A DNA stretch of 64,000 bases. Source: Vibrio gallaecicus. GTDB taxonomy: Bacteria > Pseudomonadota > Gammaproteobacteria > Enterobacterales > Vibrionaceae. The stretch lies in NCBI RefSeq assembly GCF_024347495.1, contig NZ_AP025490.1, positions 186,001 through 250,000 on the forward strand, given 5' to 3'. Below the pieces are notes generated by a model. The model worked only from the letters and a program-made list of their open reading frames with translations. It made no database searches and had not been told where the DNA came from. The stretch's first letter is position 1; the number at the start of each line of letters is the position of its first letter. The position numbers and the translations under genes are program-made. Below, in pieces: positions 1 to 10,255 of this stretch.

Positions 1-1
1 C

Positions 2-448
2 CAACGCTTGATCGCTCGTAGCCTACGCGCTGTTGTCGATTTAAAAGCGATGGGGGAAATAATGATCACTGTTGATTGTGATGTTATCCAAGCGGATGGC
101 GGCACTCGTACTGCTTCTATTTCTGGTGCAAGCGTTGCTTTAGCGGATGCGATTCAAAGCTTAATCGAAAAAGGTAAGCTTAAGAAAAACCCAATGAAAG
201 GCCATGTTGCGGCTGTTTCAGTAGGCATTGTTAAGCAAGAGGCTTTGTGTGATTTAGAGTATGTAGAAGATTCAGCAGCAGATACCGACATGAACGTTGT
301 AATGACGGAAGACGGTAAGATGATTGAGATTCAAGGCACCGCAGAAGGCGAACCGTTTAGCCACGAAGAGCTGATGCAGCTTTTAGCCCTGGCAAATAAG
401 GGTATTGCCGATATCGTCGTCGCTCAGAAAGCCGCGTTGGCCGACTAA
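2..448 (+). CDS. rph: RNase PH, 3' part (5' end outside window)
   Basis: Phosphorolytic 3'-5' exoribonuclease that trims tRNA 3' ends, using phosphate and releasing nucleoside diphosphates. The reading frame is already open at base 2 (Gln-Arg-Leu-Ile-Ala-Arg-Ser-Leu-Arg), so the upstream two fifths of the gene lie outside the window. The visible part carries the family hallmarks [29 protein letters not shown] and [20 protein letters not shown], and ends with the usual [21 protein letters not shown] helix. The stop is followed 10 bases later by a hairpin with a T run, then pyrE. The rph-pyrE order is the classic enterobacterial/Vibrio arrangement. The internal TTG at 8 is only an ORF-caller start, not the true one. 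Confidence 0.96.
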   Translation, partial: QRLIARSLRAVVDLKAMGEIMITVDCDVIQADGGTRTASISGASVALADAIQSLIEKGKLKKNPMKGHVAAVSVGIVKQEALCDLEYVEDSAADTDMNVVMTEDGKMIEIQGTAEGEPFSHEELMQLLALANKGIADIVVAQKAALAD

Positions 449-458
449 TCATTTTTAA

Positions 459-487
459 TAGCTCCTTTCATAAGGGGCTATTTTTTT
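459..487 (+). terminator. rph-pyrE intergenic hairpin plus T7, likely pyrE attenuator
   Basis: Stem TAGCTCC / GGGGCTA (one G-T wobble), loop TTTCA-TAA, followed by seven T. It begins 10 bases after the rph stop. In E. coli the equivalent hairpin is the UTP-sensing attenuator that couples rph translation to pyrE readthrough. Here the architecture is seen, but the regulation is inferred. Confidence 0.75.
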
Positions 488-556
488 GTCTGTAAAACCC
501 GAAAGGGTAATGCAGAGCGTAAGTTAAGTTTTATTGAATAACCGTAGAGGAAGAAC

Positions 557-1198
557 ATGAAAGCATATCAACGTGAATTTATTGAATTTGCACTAGAAAA
601 AGAAGTACTTAAGTTTGGTGAGTTTACTTTAAAGTCTGGCCGTAAGAGCCCTTACTTCTTCAATGCTGGATTGTTTAATACAGGTCGTGATTTAGCGCGT
701 CTAGGTCGTTTCTACGCGGCAGCATTGGCTGATTCAGGTATTGAATTCGATGTACTGTTTGGTCCTGCATACAAAGGCATCCCAATTGCGACAACGACTG
801 CTGTTGCTTTGGCTGATCACCACGATGTAGACACGCCTTACTGCTTTAACCGTAAAGAAGCGAAAAACCACGGTGAAGGTGGCAACCTAGTCGGTAGCGA
901 GCTTAAAGGCCGTATCATGCTGGTGGATGACGTTATTACAGCCGGTACTGCAATTCGTGAGTCTATGGAAATTATCCAAGCTAACGGTGCTGATTTGGCT
1001 GGTGTTCTTGTTGCGATTGACCGCCAAGAGAAAGGTAAAGGTGAGCTGTCTGCAATTCAGGAAGTTGAACGTGACTTTGGCTGCGCTATCATTTCAATTG
1101 TTAGTCTGACTGACCTTGTTACCTTCCTTGAAGAGAAAGGTACAGATGCAGCTAACCTTGAAGCGGTTAAAGCGTATCGTGCTGAATATGGTATTTAG
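557..1198 (+). CDS. pyrE: Orotate phosphoribosyltransferase
   Basis: Converts orotate and PRPP to orotidine 5'-monophosphate in de novo pyrimidine synthesis; cytosolic homodimer. The 213-residue protein has the family length. The N-terminal [13 protein letters not shown] orotate-binding segment is at about residues 26-38. The PRPP-binding signature [14 protein letters not shown] is at about residues 118-131. The catalytic Lys/His loop [13 protein letters not shown] is near residue 97. The ATG has a clear ribosome site (AGAGGAAG) at 8 bases spacing. Probably expressed by readthrough from rph under attenuation. A strong hairpin follows the gene. Confidence 0.97.
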   Translation: MKAYQREFIEFALEKEVLKFGEFTLKSGRKSPYFFNAGLFNTGRDLARLGRFYAAALADSGIEFDVLFGPAYKGIPIATTTAVALADHHDVDTPYCFNRKEAKNHGEGGNLVGSELKGRIMLVDDVITAGTAIRESMEIIQANGADLAGVLVAIDRQEKGKGELSAIQEVERDFGCAIISIVSLTDLVTFLEEKGTDAANLEAVKAYRAEYGI

Positions 1199-1268
1199 TT
1201 CTTAATCATGCTCAAAGCAATGGGCAATAAGTAAGACAGTTCTCGTTGTAGTAGGATGCTTTATATAG

Positions 1269-1300
1269 AAAAGGGCTGATAGTTATCTATCAGCCCTTTT
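1269..1300. terminator. Bidirectional terminator between pyrE and lpxL
   Basis: Perfect 14-bp stem AAAAGGGCTGATAG / CTATCAGCCCTTTT with loop TTAT. The A and T flanks allow it to work for pyrE (+) and for the convergent acyltransferase operon (-). Confidence 0.85.
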
Positions 1301-1355
1301 GATTTTCGGAATTTTTGATTTATGAGTAGTTTAATGCCTGAAAGCCATTAAGCTC

Positions 1356-2321
1356 TTACTTGTAGAGCGTATCTTTTGGTTGGCTTGGATCTTCCATCGT
1401 TTTATAACGCTTGTGTATCCACATCCATTGTTCTGGAGCTCTTAAAATCGTCTTTTCTAAGTAGCGATTCATGTAAGCCGCTGCGGCTTTTTCATCTTTT
1501 TGTGGGTAGTTACCTTCAATGGACTCTTCTGCGATAAGCTCATACTTCCCTTCAGAGTTTCTAAATCCAGAACCCGGTATCAGCGCGCACTTACTCACGT
1601 AAGCTAGAATACTGGTACCTGTGGTGGTACAGGCATTAGGCACGGCAAAAAATGGAACAAAGACAGATTTATTACGACCGTAGTCATGGTCGGGCAGATA
1701 GAAAAGCACCTCGTTTTTACGTAGGATCTTAATCATCCGCTTCACATCTTTACGATGGACCAGTCGGTTGCCATTCTGAGTACGTCCACGATATTGGATA
1801 AATTCATAAGCAGGGTTATTGTGCGGGCGATAAACCCCAAGCCCAGGAATACCTAAGACAGCAAACCCACGAGCTGTAATTTCCAAGTTGAGTGCATGCA
1901 CACAGCAAAGTAGTGTGCCTTTTCCTTTTGCACAATTATCTCGTAGGGCTTGTGTGTTTTTGTCGACTAGAATGCGTTTTAAGCGCCATGTTGGCCAGAA
2001 CCAAGCGATTCCAGTTTCTATTAATGCAAGCCCAGTGTTCTTAAAGTTTTCAGCAACGAGTGTGCTAACTTCTTCCTCAGGTTTATCAGGAAAGGCCAGT
2101 TCTAGATTTCGAGCCGTGATTGCGACTCTTTTCTTTCCGAATTTAGCCCCAAGGCTGCCGAGCTTTTGCCCTATGAAGAGTAGAACAGGGTAGGGCAGCA
2201 TATTGACGACCAAAGCCAGCAAACCGAAACCAAGCCAAACGCCCCAATTTTTTGGGTGTAGAAGAGACAAGGTAAAAGTGGGCTTGGTAATAACGTACTG
2301 TCCGGCTGTTTTATTCGTCAT
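1356..2321 (-). CDS. lpxL: Lipid A late acyltransferase (LpxL/LpxP family)
   Basis: Transfers a secondary acyl chain from acyl-ACP to Kdo-lipid IVA at the inner face of the inner membrane. The N-terminal half has one membrane segment (about residues 23-45) after HPKNWGVWLGFG. The HX4(D/E) catalytic motif appears as HALNLE in CVHALNLEITARG. The downstream blocks LPDHDYGRNKSVFVPFF and APEQWMWIHKRYK are typical. The ATG at 2321 was chosen over the GTG at 2330 because GTGAG then serves as ribosome site; the resulting 321 residues fit the family. It follows slmA by a few bases and is probably cotranscribed. A second member (LpxM) is encoded at 31440-32435. Which acyl chain or hydroxyacyl is used cannot be told; Vibrio cholerae encodes a hydroxyacyl-adding relative called LpxN. 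Confidence 0.85.
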   Translation of the reverse strand: MTNKTAGQYVITKPTFTLSLLHPKNWGVWLGFGLLALVVNMLPYPVLLFIGQKLGSLGAKFGKKRVAITARNLELAFPDKPEEEVSTLVAENFKNTGLALIETGIAWFWPTWRLKRILVDKNTQALRDNCAKGKGTLLCCVHALNLEITARGFAVLGIPGLGVYRPHNNPAYEFIQYRGRTQNGNRLVHRKDVKRMIKILRKNEVLFYLPDHDYGRNKSVFVPFFAVPNACTTTGTSILAYVSKCALIPGSGFRNSEGKYELIAEESIEGNYPQKDEKAAAAYMNRYLEKTILRAPEQWMWIHKRYKTMEDPSQPKDTLYK

Positions 2322-2335
2322 AAGTCTCACTATTT

Positions 2336-2926
2336 TTATTTGATTTGAGCACTCAACAGTGCCCAGTATTCTTCAAAGTTTGCAGTTGGCGGGTATTTGA
2401 AATCTGAACGTACAAAGCGGTTTAAGCTGCCTTCCACTTGACCTAACAGTTGTGTTGCAAGAATTTTTTCATCAACAGGGAATGCCTTGCCTTCACGGAT
2501 CTTTCTCTCTCGAAGTATTTGCCTTAGCTGAGTTTCAATACGTTCGAATAATTGGTTAATGCGCTCGCGCAGTCTTTCATTTTCAAACATAAGCGCATGC
2601 CCAGAAAGAATTCGAGTTAAGCCAGGGTTACGCTCAGAGAAGACAAGAATGAGTTGTAGAACAAGTCTAATGCGTTCTAACGTGTCCTTTTCTTCATCAA
2701 GAATTCGATTAATACGAGACATTAATGCCTCTTCAATGAATTCGATTAACCCTTCAAACATGCGAGCTTTACTTGGGAAGTGTCGATAGAGAGCAGCTTC
2801 TGATACACCAACTTGTTTAGCCAGCTTAGCCGTTGTAATGCGAGAAGCGCCTTCTGCTGATTCGAGCATATGTGCTAGAGCTTGAAGGATTTCCTCACGA
2901 CGGTTTGATTTTCGAGTACCAGCCAT
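2336..2926 (-). CDS. slmA: Nucleoid occlusion factor SlmA (TetR family)
   Basis: DNA-bound inhibitor of FtsZ assembly that prevents division over the nucleoid. The 196-residue protein has the SlmA length. The TetR helix-turn-helix lies at residues 29-52 ([20 protein letters not shown]) and the long FtsZ-contacting helical domain follows ([24 protein letters not shown]). The N-terminal [17 protein letters not shown] is characteristic. It sits between coaBC and lpxL as in other Vibrio and enteric genomes (coaBC-slmA neighbourhood). Confidence 0.95.
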   Translation of the reverse strand: MAGTRKSNRREEILQALAHMLESAEGASRITTAKLAKQVGVSEAALYRHFPSKARMFEGLIEFIEEALMSRINRILDEEKDTLERIRLVLQLILVFSERNPGLTRILSGHALMFENERLRERINQLFERIETQLRQILRERKIREGKAFPVDEKILATQLLGQVEGSLNRFVRSDFKYPPTANFEEYWALLSAQIK

Positions 2927-3037
2927 CTATTTACTTCCTTTGCTAGATATGAGGTTTGAGAGTGGGGATTATAAACATCAATCGATTCCGCTTCTACTTA
3001 CTAGGAACAGAATCGAGTGATGTGTAGCCGTAAAGAC

Positions 3038-4279
3038 CTAAAGGGACGAGAGTTTTTGAATTTGTTCTAAAATTTGAAAGCCTAACGCTTGTTTACTGTC
3101 TAATGGTAAGGACTTTTCTCCCGCTTCCCATTTGTCAGTATCTTTCCAATATAAATACAGAGCATTATCACTACTGTTAAAACCTTGCCCTTCAACAGAC
3201 ACATCATTAGCGCAAATCATGTCTAGATTTTTCTTTTGTAACTTCCCACGAGCGTAATGCTCAACGTCTTGGGTTTCAGCCGCAAAGCCAACGGTGAAAG
3301 GGCGGTTTTCTGTCATTGCCGCAATGGTTGCTACGATATCTGGGTTCTTCACCATGTGGATGCTCATGTCATTATTTGCATCCGTTTTCTTGATTTTTTG
3401 CTTAGCAATCACATCGGGGCGGTAATCTGCAACAGCAGCACAGCTGATGAAAATATCGTGTGAGTTTGCATTACTGGTTGTAGCATCAAACATGTCTTGC
3501 GCGCTTTCAACATCAATTCGCTGAACGCCATTGGGTGCGCTTAAAGCAACAGGGCCGCTAACTAAAGTCACTTGTGCACCTAATTTGGCTGCGGCATCAG
3601 CAATGGCATAGCCCATTTTTCCTGAACTATGGTTCGTAATATAGCGTACTGGATCGATGGCTTCACGAGTCGGACCTGCTGTGATTAAGACAGAACGCCC
3701 GGCTAGTAGTTTTGGCTGGAAAAAGCTTTCACATAAACCAACCAGTTGCATTGGCTCAAGCATACGACCCATGCCCACATCACCACATGCCTGTTCGCCT
3801 GCTGCTGGTCCCCAAATCAGGCACCCACGGCGAGATAAAGTCTGAATATTTTCTTGCGTTGCTGGGTGACTGTACATTTGCTGATTCATTGCAGGTGATA
3901 CGGCAATCGGCGCATCACTGGCAAGTACTAATGTGGTTAATAAATCATTGCCCATACCTGCAGCCATGCGCGCAATTAAATCCGCGGTGGCAGGCGCGAG
4001 AAGAACGAGATCAGCCCACTTGGCTAACTCGATATGCCCCATTGATGCTTCAGCAGCAGGATCAAGTAAGCTGTCTGATACTGGTCTGCCAGAAACGGCT
4101 TGCATGGTTAATGGGGTAATAAACTCTTTCGCTGCGTGAGTCATGACGACTTGCACTTGAGCGCCGCGTTCAATAAGACGACGTGTCAGCTCTGCACATT
4201 TGTAAGCTGCGATACCACCACTAATACCGAGCAGTATTTTTTTCCCTGCCAGGCTCTGTTCATTACCCAATTTTTGCAT
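3038..4279 (-). CDS. coaBC: Bifunctional phosphopantothenoylcysteine decarboxylase/synthetase
   Basis: Two consecutive steps of coenzyme A synthesis: CTP-dependent joining of 4'-phosphopantothenate to cysteine (CoaB, C-terminal) and FMN-dependent decarboxylation (CoaC, N-terminal). Visible motifs are the [14 protein letters not shown] flavoprotein start, the catalytic His in [11 protein letters not shown], the SPAMNQQMY segment (PxMNxxMW class) and the active-site Cys loop [13 protein letters not shown]. The CoaB domain starts near residue 195 ([20 protein letters not shown]) with the [10 protein letters not shown] dimer region. The 413 residues fit the family. Divergent from radC across a 270-base spacer. 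Confidence 0.96.
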   Translation of the reverse strand: MQKLGNEQSLAGKKILLGISGGIAAYKCAELTRRLIERGAQVQVVMTHAAKEFITPLTMQAVSGRPVSDSLLDPAAEASMGHIELAKWADLVLLAPATADLIARMAAGMGNDLLTTLVLASDAPIAVSPAMNQQMYSHPATQENIQTLSRRGCLIWGPAAGEQACGDVGMGRMLEPMQLVGLCESFFQPKLLAGRSVLITAGPTREAIDPVRYITNHSSGKMGYAIADAAAKLGAQVTLVSGPVALSAPNGVQRIDVESAQDMFDATTSNANSHDIFISCAAVADYRPDVIAKQKIKKTDANNDMSIHMVKNPDIVATIAAMTENRPFTVGFAAETQDVEHYARGKLQKKNLDMICANDVSVEGQGFNSSDNALYLYWKDTDKWEAGEKSLPLDSKQALGFQILEQIQKLSSL

Positions 4280-4550
4280 GCTTTTATTCCTTAAATTTTC
4301 TGCGACTTACGATATCAGAGTAACGCTTGTGTTCCCAGAGCAATGCTTTGGCTCTCTGTGCATCAATCAACAACCTTTGACGATCATCAAATAGTGTCTA
4401 ATAAAATAGTCAATTACATCGGCATGTTAGATCGGTGGAATAAAAATGCTGAGTTCAAAGATCTTATTAAAGTGTGTTTGTAGTCTGATTCACATAATAA
4501 GACCTTTCTTCTTCATCTTTCATTCCATCTACTGAGTGCATTTATCTATT

Positions 4551-5225
4551 ATGTTATTAAAAAGTCTGCCCAAAGAGTCGATGCCCAGAGAAAAGTTACT
4601 TGCACGAGGACCTGAATCTTTAAGTGATGCTGAACTTCTCGCGATTTTTTTAAGGACGGGTACTCAAGGGATGAATGTTCTTGAGCTCGCGGACCAACTG
4701 ATTAATGATTTTGGATCATTGAGGAAGCTGTTCTCAGCGAGTGAAGAAGAGTTCTGTTTTCATAAAGGGATGGGGCAAGCCAAATATGTGCAATTGCAGG
4801 CTGTTTTAGAAATGACTCAGCGGTATCTGGCAGAAACCTTAACTCGAGGAGATGCTCTTACGAGTCCTAGCCACACAAAGTTGTATTTATCGAGTGTTTT
4901 ACGTGATCGACAGCGAGAAGCCTTCTATATTCTATTTTTAGATAATCAAAACCGAGTAATAAAAGACGAAGTTTTATTTGAAGGGACGATTGATGCTGCA
5001 TCGGTTTATCCAAGAGAAGTAGTCAAACGCGCTTTATATCATAATGCGGCGTCTTTAATTTTAGCGCATAACCATCCTTCAGGCGTTGCAGAGCCTAGCA
5101 ATGCAGACCGAAGAATTACCCGTAGATTAAGTGATGCTTTAGGGTTGGTAGACATACAAATCCTTGACCATTTTGTTGTTGGAGATGGTGAAGTTGTGTC
5201 TTTTGCAGAAAGAGGGTGGATTTGA
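4551..5225 (+). CDS. radC: RadC/JAMM-domain DNA-repair-associated protein
   Basis: RadC family member of uncertain biochemical role, with a metalloprotease-like MPN/JAMM fold. The N-terminal helix-hairpin-helix part ([26 protein letters not shown]) is followed by the JAMM site: E in [12 protein letters not shown], then AHNHPSG and the Ser/Asp of AEPSNAD. Both His and the Asp are present, so the metal site is intact. ATG 4551 gives 224 residues, the usual length. A GTG at 4536 would add five residues. No strong ribosome site is visible for either. Classic neighbour of rpmB-rpmG. Confidence 0.93.
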   Translation: MLLKSLPKESMPREKLLARGPESLSDAELLAIFLRTGTQGMNVLELADQLINDFGSLRKLFSASEEEFCFHKGMGQAKYVQLQAVLEMTQRYLAETLTRGDALTSPSHTKLYLSSVLRDRQREAFYILFLDNQNRVIKDEVLFEGTIDAASVYPREVVKRALYHNAASLILAHNHPSGVAEPSNADRRITRRLSDALGLVDIQILDHFVVGDGEVVSFAERGWI

Positions 5226-5366
5226 ATCACATTATGGCTTGTTAGTTGATAGAAATCTGCTATCATCCCGACCACATTTTAGAACCTTAAATCAGCTCTG
5301 ATTACTCAAATAGCTGCTCTGTTCAAAAAAAGATCACGAAATCCTTAAAAAGGATCTGTTCGGGTC

Positions 5367-5395
5367 TTGAGCAATGCATGTCAAGTTAGTATAAT
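5367..5395 (+). promoter_or_regulatory. Sigma-70 promoter for rpmB-rpmG
   Basis: TTGAGC (5367-5372), 17-base spacer, then TATAAT (5390-5395), a perfect -10. Transcription would start near 5402 and leave a leader of about 115 bases before rpmB. Confidence 0.75.
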
Positions 5396-5401
5396 ACGCG
5401 A

Positions 5402-5517
5402 CCTTTGATAGCCTTGAATGGATTTTCCATTATGGTTTTTACCTCTATTTTCAGAATTGATAGAGAGGTTCGGCCACCAAGGTTGATATCGAGCTGAAAC
5501 GATTTGGAGAGACATTC
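5402..5517 (+). promoter_or_regulatory. Structured 5' leader of rpmB
   Basis: Two hairpins can be drawn: AATGGA / TCCATT with loop TTT (5417-5431), and ACCTCTAT / ATAG-AG-AGGT with an AG bulge (5441-5469). A good ribosome site GGAGAG follows at 5506-5511. Leader autoregulation is common for ribosomal protein operons but is only an inference here. Confidence 0.4.
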
Positions 5518-5754
5518 ATGTCCCGAGTATGTCAAGTAACTGGTAAGCGTCCAGTAACGGGTAACAACCGTTCACACGCACGCAATGCTACCAAGCGTCG
5601 TTTTCTGCCGAACCTACAAACTCACCGTTTCTGGGTAGAGAGCGAAAAACGTTTTGTTAAACTACGTCTAACTGCTAAAGGCATGCGTATTATTGATAAG
5701 AAAGGCATCGATGCTGTTCTTGTTGATATCCGTGCACGTGGCGAAAACGTTTAA
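5518..5754 (+). CDS. rpmB: 50S ribosomal protein L28
   Basis: Large-subunit protein of 78 residues, exactly the bL28 size. It begins [20 protein letters not shown] and contains the [20 protein letters not shown] core. Basic throughout. Strong ribosome site GGAGAG seven bases upstream, and its own promoter at 5367. Followed after 13 bases by rpmG, the invariant bacterial pair. Confidence 0.98.
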   Translation: MSRVCQVTGKRPVTGNNRSHARNATKRRFLPNLQTHRFWVESEKRFVKLRLTAKGMRIIDKKGIDAVLVDIRARGENV

Positions 5755-5767
5755 GAGGAATTAAGCA

Positions 5768-5935
5768 ATGGCTAAAGGCATTCGTGAGAAAATCCGTCTA
5801 GTATCTTCTGCTGGAACTGGTCACTTCTACACAACTGACAAGAACAAGCGTAACATGCCAGGTAAATTTGAGATCAAAAAGTTTGATCCAGTAGTTCGCC
5901 AGCACGTTATGTACAAAGAAGCTAAAATCAAGTAA
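5768..5935 (+). CDS. rpmG: 50S ribosomal protein L33
   Basis: A 55-residue protein starting [20 protein letters not shown] and ending YKEAKIK, the bL33 family length and sequence. It lacks the Cys-rich zinc form (no CxxC). Ribosome site AGAGGAA (5753-5759). Cotranscribed with rpmB and followed by a rho-independent terminator. Confidence 0.98.
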   Translation: MAKGIREKIRLVSSAGTGHFYTTDKNKRNMPGKFEIKKFDPVVRQHVMYKEAKIK

Positions 5936-5980
5936 TTGATAGCTCCTTTGCCTCTTCTTTTAGTAGAAGAGTAAAATTAA

Positions 5981-6007
5981 AAACCCAGCTTTTGGCTGGG
6001 TTTTTTT
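5981..6007 (+). terminator. rpmB-rpmG terminator
   Basis: Stem AACCCAGC / GGCTGGGTT with loop TTTT, then seven T. Strong rho-independent form 46 bases after rpmG. Confidence 0.88.
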
Positions 6008-6119
6008 ATATCTAAAATTCGAGATCTAAGTGAAGTTTCGGGTTTCAGCCAAGTTAGCGATATGTGTCAATCAAGGATATAATCGATAGAGCACAAAATT
6101 TGGACATAGAGAATGAACA

Positions 6120-6608
6120 ATGAGATACCGCGGACGTAAATGGAACAACATCTTAATGTTATGTGTGGTTGCATTTATCGGTGTGCTTAACCTGCCTGCC
6201 ATCATTAAAACCTATCTTATTGAACCGGAAGAGAGCGCTTACCCTTACCTGCTTAGTCCGTCACTTGACCTTCAATCTATGCACTTTCCTTCATTCTCCA
6301 TCGAACAAAGCAATGATCAGTGGCAAGTTAGACCAAGCTCTGTTCGTTTACCTATTGGTGCAAATGAGTTAATCAGTCGCTGGAAAAGTGTCGTAGGGAC
6401 GGAAATTGATGAGGAAACGTATCAGACTTTGGGAGAGAAGTTAGGTCAGCCTCAAACTGTAGAAGTGTGGTACCAAGATCAAGAAGAGCCTCATAGAATC
6501 ACTTATTACCAATTACCGGACTTTTGGTTATTGAAGAATTGGCAGGGTAAGTGGATCGCCATTTCAGTTGCGGAAGAATATTTATCTCCCACTCCCCTTA
6601 AAAGTTAA
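6120..6608 (+). CDS. Conserved hypothetical inner-membrane-anchored protein upstream of mutM
   Basis: A 162-residue protein I cannot assign to a named family. One N-terminal membrane segment (about residues 10-30, NILMLCVVAFIGVLNLPAII) after an Arg/Lys-rich start suggests a type II anchor. The rest is polar and has an acidic region, with IDEETYQTLGEKLGQPQTVEVW and a C-terminal WLLKNWQGKWIAISVAEEYL. The ATG at 6120 overlaps an unrelated ATG at 6113 that would give only eight codons. It lies 58 bases before mutM and is probably cotranscribed. No catalytic motif is visible. Confidence 0.7.
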   Translation: MRYRGRKWNNILMLCVVAFIGVLNLPAIIKTYLIEPEESAYPYLLSPSLDLQSMHFPSFSIEQSNDQWQVRPSSVRLPIGANELISRWKSVVGTEIDEETYQTLGEKLGQPQTVEVWYQDQEEPHRITYYQLPDFWLLKNWQGKWIAISVAEEYLSPTPLKS

Positions 6609-6666
6609 CTACCTAGAAGCGCTTTAAGTACCAATTTTACGTTTACGACATTTATAAAGGATTTTT

Positions 6667-7476
6667 ATGCCTGAGTTACCAGAAGTCGAAGTCAGCCGAA
6701 TGGGGATTAGCCCTCACTTAGTCGGGCAAATGATTCAGTCATTGACTTTCCGCACTCCTAAATTACGTTGGGATATACCAGCTGAGCTAAAACGCCTTGA
6801 AGGTGAAACCATTCAATCTATTTCCCGCAGAGCAAAATATCTGCTGATTGAAACCAATGCTGGTACTGCTATTGTGCATTTGGGTATGTCTGGATCACTT
6901 CGAGTACTTGATGCTGACTTCCCAGCGGCAAAGCATGATCATGTGGATCTCAAATTAACGAATGGAAAAATTTTACGTTATAACGATCCTCGTCGTTTCG
7001 GAGCTTGGTTATGGTGCGCTCCTGGTGAAAGTCATAAGGTACTTGAGGGCTCTGGACCTGAACCGTTAACTGATGACTTTAATGCTCAATATATTGCTGA
7101 AAAAGCAAAGAAACGGACACTGGCACTAAAACAGTTCATCATGGATAACAAAGTAGTAGTAGGGGTTGGCAATATTTACGCTAACGAAGCTTTGTTTACT
7201 TCTCGAATTCATCCTCTGCGCCCTGCAAATAAAGTGAGTCTCACCGAGTGGCAAGCATTAACGGAAAATATAAAGTCTGTACTGGCGACTGCTATTGAAC
7301 AAGGTGGGACGACTTTAAAAGATTTTGCACAGGCGGACGGCAAGCCCGGGTATTTTGCTCAAGAGCTACAAGTGTATGGTAAAGCGGGAAAAGAATGCCC
7401 TAATTGCCAATCTCGGATAGAAGAGCAGAAAATCGGGCAACGAAATACCTTCTTTTGTGGTGAGTGCCAAAAGTAG
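6667..7476 (+). CDS. mutM: Formamidopyrimidine-DNA glycosylase
   Basis: Base-excision enzyme removing 8-oxoguanine and Fapy, with AP-lyase activity. The catalytic N-terminus Pro-2/Glu-3 is intact (MPELPEVE). The H2TH segment [14 protein letters not shown] is at about residues 162-175, and the C-terminal CxxC...CxxC zinc finger (CPNC...CGEC) closes the 269-residue chain, the standard length. Ribosome site AAGGA at 6657-6661. Confidence 0.97.
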   Translation: MPELPEVEVSRMGISPHLVGQMIQSLTFRTPKLRWDIPAELKRLEGETIQSISRRAKYLLIETNAGTAIVHLGMSGSLRVLDADFPAAKHDHVDLKLTNGKILRYNDPRRFGAWLWCAPGESHKVLEGSGPEPLTDDFNAQYIAEKAKKRTLALKQFIMDNKVVVGVGNIYANEALFTSRIHPLRPANKVSLTEWQALTENIKSVLATAIEQGGTTLKDFAQADGKPGYFAQELQVYGKAGKECPNCQSRIEEQKIGQRNTFFCGECQK

Positions 7477-7598
7477 AGAGGCATAGATTGTAATAAGCTT
7501 CAGCCAGCATAAGCCTCGATTAAAACAAACGACCGCCTGATGATTCGTGAATACTATTCCACATCAGAAAAATAACTATAATTTTTAAGTACCAGCAG

Positions 7599-9581
7599 AT
7601 GATTTTTTCGCATAACTATCGCTCTTTGAGCCGCATTACCTTAATACACATCCTTAGTGGTGTTTTACTTTTATTTCTTGCCCGCGCTTTGTTCTTTATA
7701 CAAGCTGTCGAAGTATCTCAGCTAACTGGGCTGAGTTCCGATGTATGGCGTGCTTTTTTTGTTGGTGCGCGTTTTGACTTAAAAATTGTTGCGATTGCCT
7801 TTGCTCCAATCTTCTTGTTTGGTCTATTTACTGCTTCTTTTTCAAAAATATTCAGTCGATTTATTCGTGTTATTCCCGCCTATAGCGGAGTGATTTTTTT
7901 CTTACTCGCGGGTGTCTCGATTGCCAACTATTACTATTACGTCACTTACGGCAGCTATTTTGATGTGTTTGTTTTTGGCTTAGTAGACGATGATACTAAA
8001 GCGGTACTCAGCAACGCATGGGCGGATTTTCCTATATTACGCTCATTCTTTACGGCTCTCTGTATTGCCATATCTGCTTATATATCATCTCGATATCTAT
8101 TAAAAATATCTTCCAAATGGCAGTTCAGTTCTCGCCATTGGGCAATCACAATTGTGTCTGTCATTGTTGCTATTGCTGTATATGTGGTCGCGGCTCGGGG
8201 CTCTGTCGGGTCACTTCCATTAAAGCGTTACCATGCTAACGTTTCTCAATATAAGGTTCTAAATATTGTTACGCCAAATGCTTTTATGGCATTGGACTGG
8301 GCAAAAAGTGATTATAAAAAACAGTCGAAGTTTGAGCCTATCTCTGATGAAGCGGTTGAAGCTCAGATGGTGAAAGTACTCGGTCAACCAACCCCAGTTT
8401 ACCAAACACCTAAGAATGATTACTTAGCTGATAACCCCCCTCATGTTGTGATGGCTTTAATGGAAGGCATGGGCAATAACATCTTGATTGAAGATGATAA
8501 AGAGACCAATGATCTTTTGGGTTCGTTAAGAGAAGGGTTTGAGAGTGACTTTGTTTTTAAACGCTTTATGGCTGGCACTTCCGCTACGATAGATAGCATT
8601 GTGATGATGTTATTTCATAGTGATATTCCAACCATTAGTCATTCTAGTGCGCAGAAAAAAGTCTTACCAAGCTCTGCGGTATTGCCTTATAAAGAAGCTG
8701 GGTACGACGTCGTATTTATTTATGGCGGAAACAGTATGTGGCGGAATTTATCGAACTACTTGCCTCGCCAAGGTTTTGATAAGGTTTACGATGAAAATAG
8801 TATTAAAAAAGCTTTTCCTGATGCTGAAGAGGATGCCGATACTTGGGGTGTACCTGATGAATATACGTTCAAATTTGCACGTAAGTTGCTGGATGAATCG
8901 AATAAGCCGCTGATGGTCTACATTATGACAGTGACCAACCACTCTCCATTCAGAGCGCCGGATTATTACCAAGCGCAACCAGTCAAAGTAAGTGAAAGAC
9001 TGAATACTTTATTGGGTCCTATGCAAGATCAAGGTGAAGACTTACTCAAAGTGTACCAATACTCAAGCGACTCTTTGGGGGCTTTTGTTAAGGGGATCAA
9101 AGCGTCTGTTCTTGGAGATAAAACGGTTATTGCGGCATCAGGCGATCACCGTATGCGTTATCTAACAACCGACAGTAAAGATGAGTTTGGTTTAACTTTT
9201 GGTGTTCCACTTTATATGTATGTACCAGATAGCATTTTAAAAAATACTGAATACTCATTTGATCGTACAAGAATTGGTTCACACCGTGATATTTTCCCAA
9301 CGTTGTACAGTTTCAGTTTATCGGATCAGAGTTATATCTCATTGGGTGGAGAAAATTTATTGTCTGCGAAAGGTATTAGTAATATTGGGTACAATAATTC
9401 AAGGACGATAAAAGAGTCTGGTGCGTACAGTAATGCAAACCCTGAACAGTTGTATTCATGGAATGAGCATAGCGAGCTGTTGTCTAATCCTCAGTCTGAA
9501 TTAAATGAAGAACCAGAATGGGGAAGTGAATATAGAAAGCTTCAAAACTATTACTTACGTTCGCAAATTATTAAGCAGTAA
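7599..9581 (+). CDS. LTA-synthase-like sulfatase-fold membrane phosphotransferase
   Basis: A 660-residue membrane protein of the LtaS/OpgB/EptA-type alkaline phosphatase superfamily. The first about 200 residues hold five hydrophobic segments. The extracytoplasmic catalytic domain starts near residue 280 (PPHVVMALMEGMGNN). A candidate Thr nucleophile sits in MAGTSATIDSIVMM. The metal and substrate sites are recognisable in VTNHSPF and in AASGDHRMRY. In this superfamily such enzymes transfer phosphoglycerol or phosphoethanolamine onto envelope glycans, and its position next to LPS-core genes suggests an envelope substrate (inference). Downstream is a hairpin shared with convergent coaD. Confidence 0.82.
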   Translation: MIFSHNYRSLSRITLIHILSGVLLLFLARALFFIQAVEVSQLTGLSSDVWRAFFVGARFDLKIVAIAFAPIFLFGLFTASFSKIFSRFIRVIPAYSGVIFFLLAGVSIANYYYYVTYGSYFDVFVFGLVDDDTKAVLSNAWADFPILRSFFTALCIAISAYISSRYLLKISSKWQFSSRHWAITIVSVIVAIAVYVVAARGSVGSLPLKRYHANVSQYKVLNIVTPNAFMALDWAKSDYKKQSKFEPISDEAVEAQMVKVLGQPTPVYQTPKNDYLADNPPHVVMALMEGMGNNILIEDDKETNDLLGSLREGFESDFVFKRFMAGTSATIDSIVMMLFHSDIPTISHSSAQKKVLPSSAVLPYKEAGYDVVFIYGGNSMWRNLSNYLPRQGFDKVYDENSIKKAFPDAEEDADTWGVPDEYTFKFARKLLDESNKPLMVYIMTVTNHSPFRAPDYYQAQPVKVSERLNTLLGPMQDQGEDLLKVYQYSSDSLGAFVKGIKASVLGDKTVIAASGDHRMRYLTTDSKDEFGLTFGVPLYMYVPDSILKNTEYSFDRTRIGSHRDIFPTLYSFSLSDQSYISLGGENLLSAKGISNIGYNNSRTIKESGAYSNANPEQLYSWNEHSELLSNPQSELNEEPEWGSEYRKLQNYYLRSQIIKQ

Positions 9582-9614
9582 TTTTTGAGATTGGTTATTT
9601 AACTGGTGTAGGTT

Positions 9615-9646
9615 ATGAGAGTTTCAGAAGGAAATGAAACTCTCAT
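9615..9646. terminator. Hairpin between the convergent LtaS-like gene and coaD
   Basis: Perfect 11-bp inverted repeat ATGAGAGTTTC / GAAACTCTCAT with a 10-base loop, midway between two convergent stops. No long T tract on either side, so terminator function is likely but not certain. Confidence 0.5.
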
Positions 9647-9655
9647 GTGAAGCCG

Positions 9656-10159
<504 letters not shown>

Positions 10160-10255
10160 TCAAAAAGTTAGTTTCCACCATGCTATCAAAAGCACTCTTA
10201 TTTAACTATTTAAGTAGGTATGATAGTGAGAGAAAAGTAGACAGCGAATACTGAA

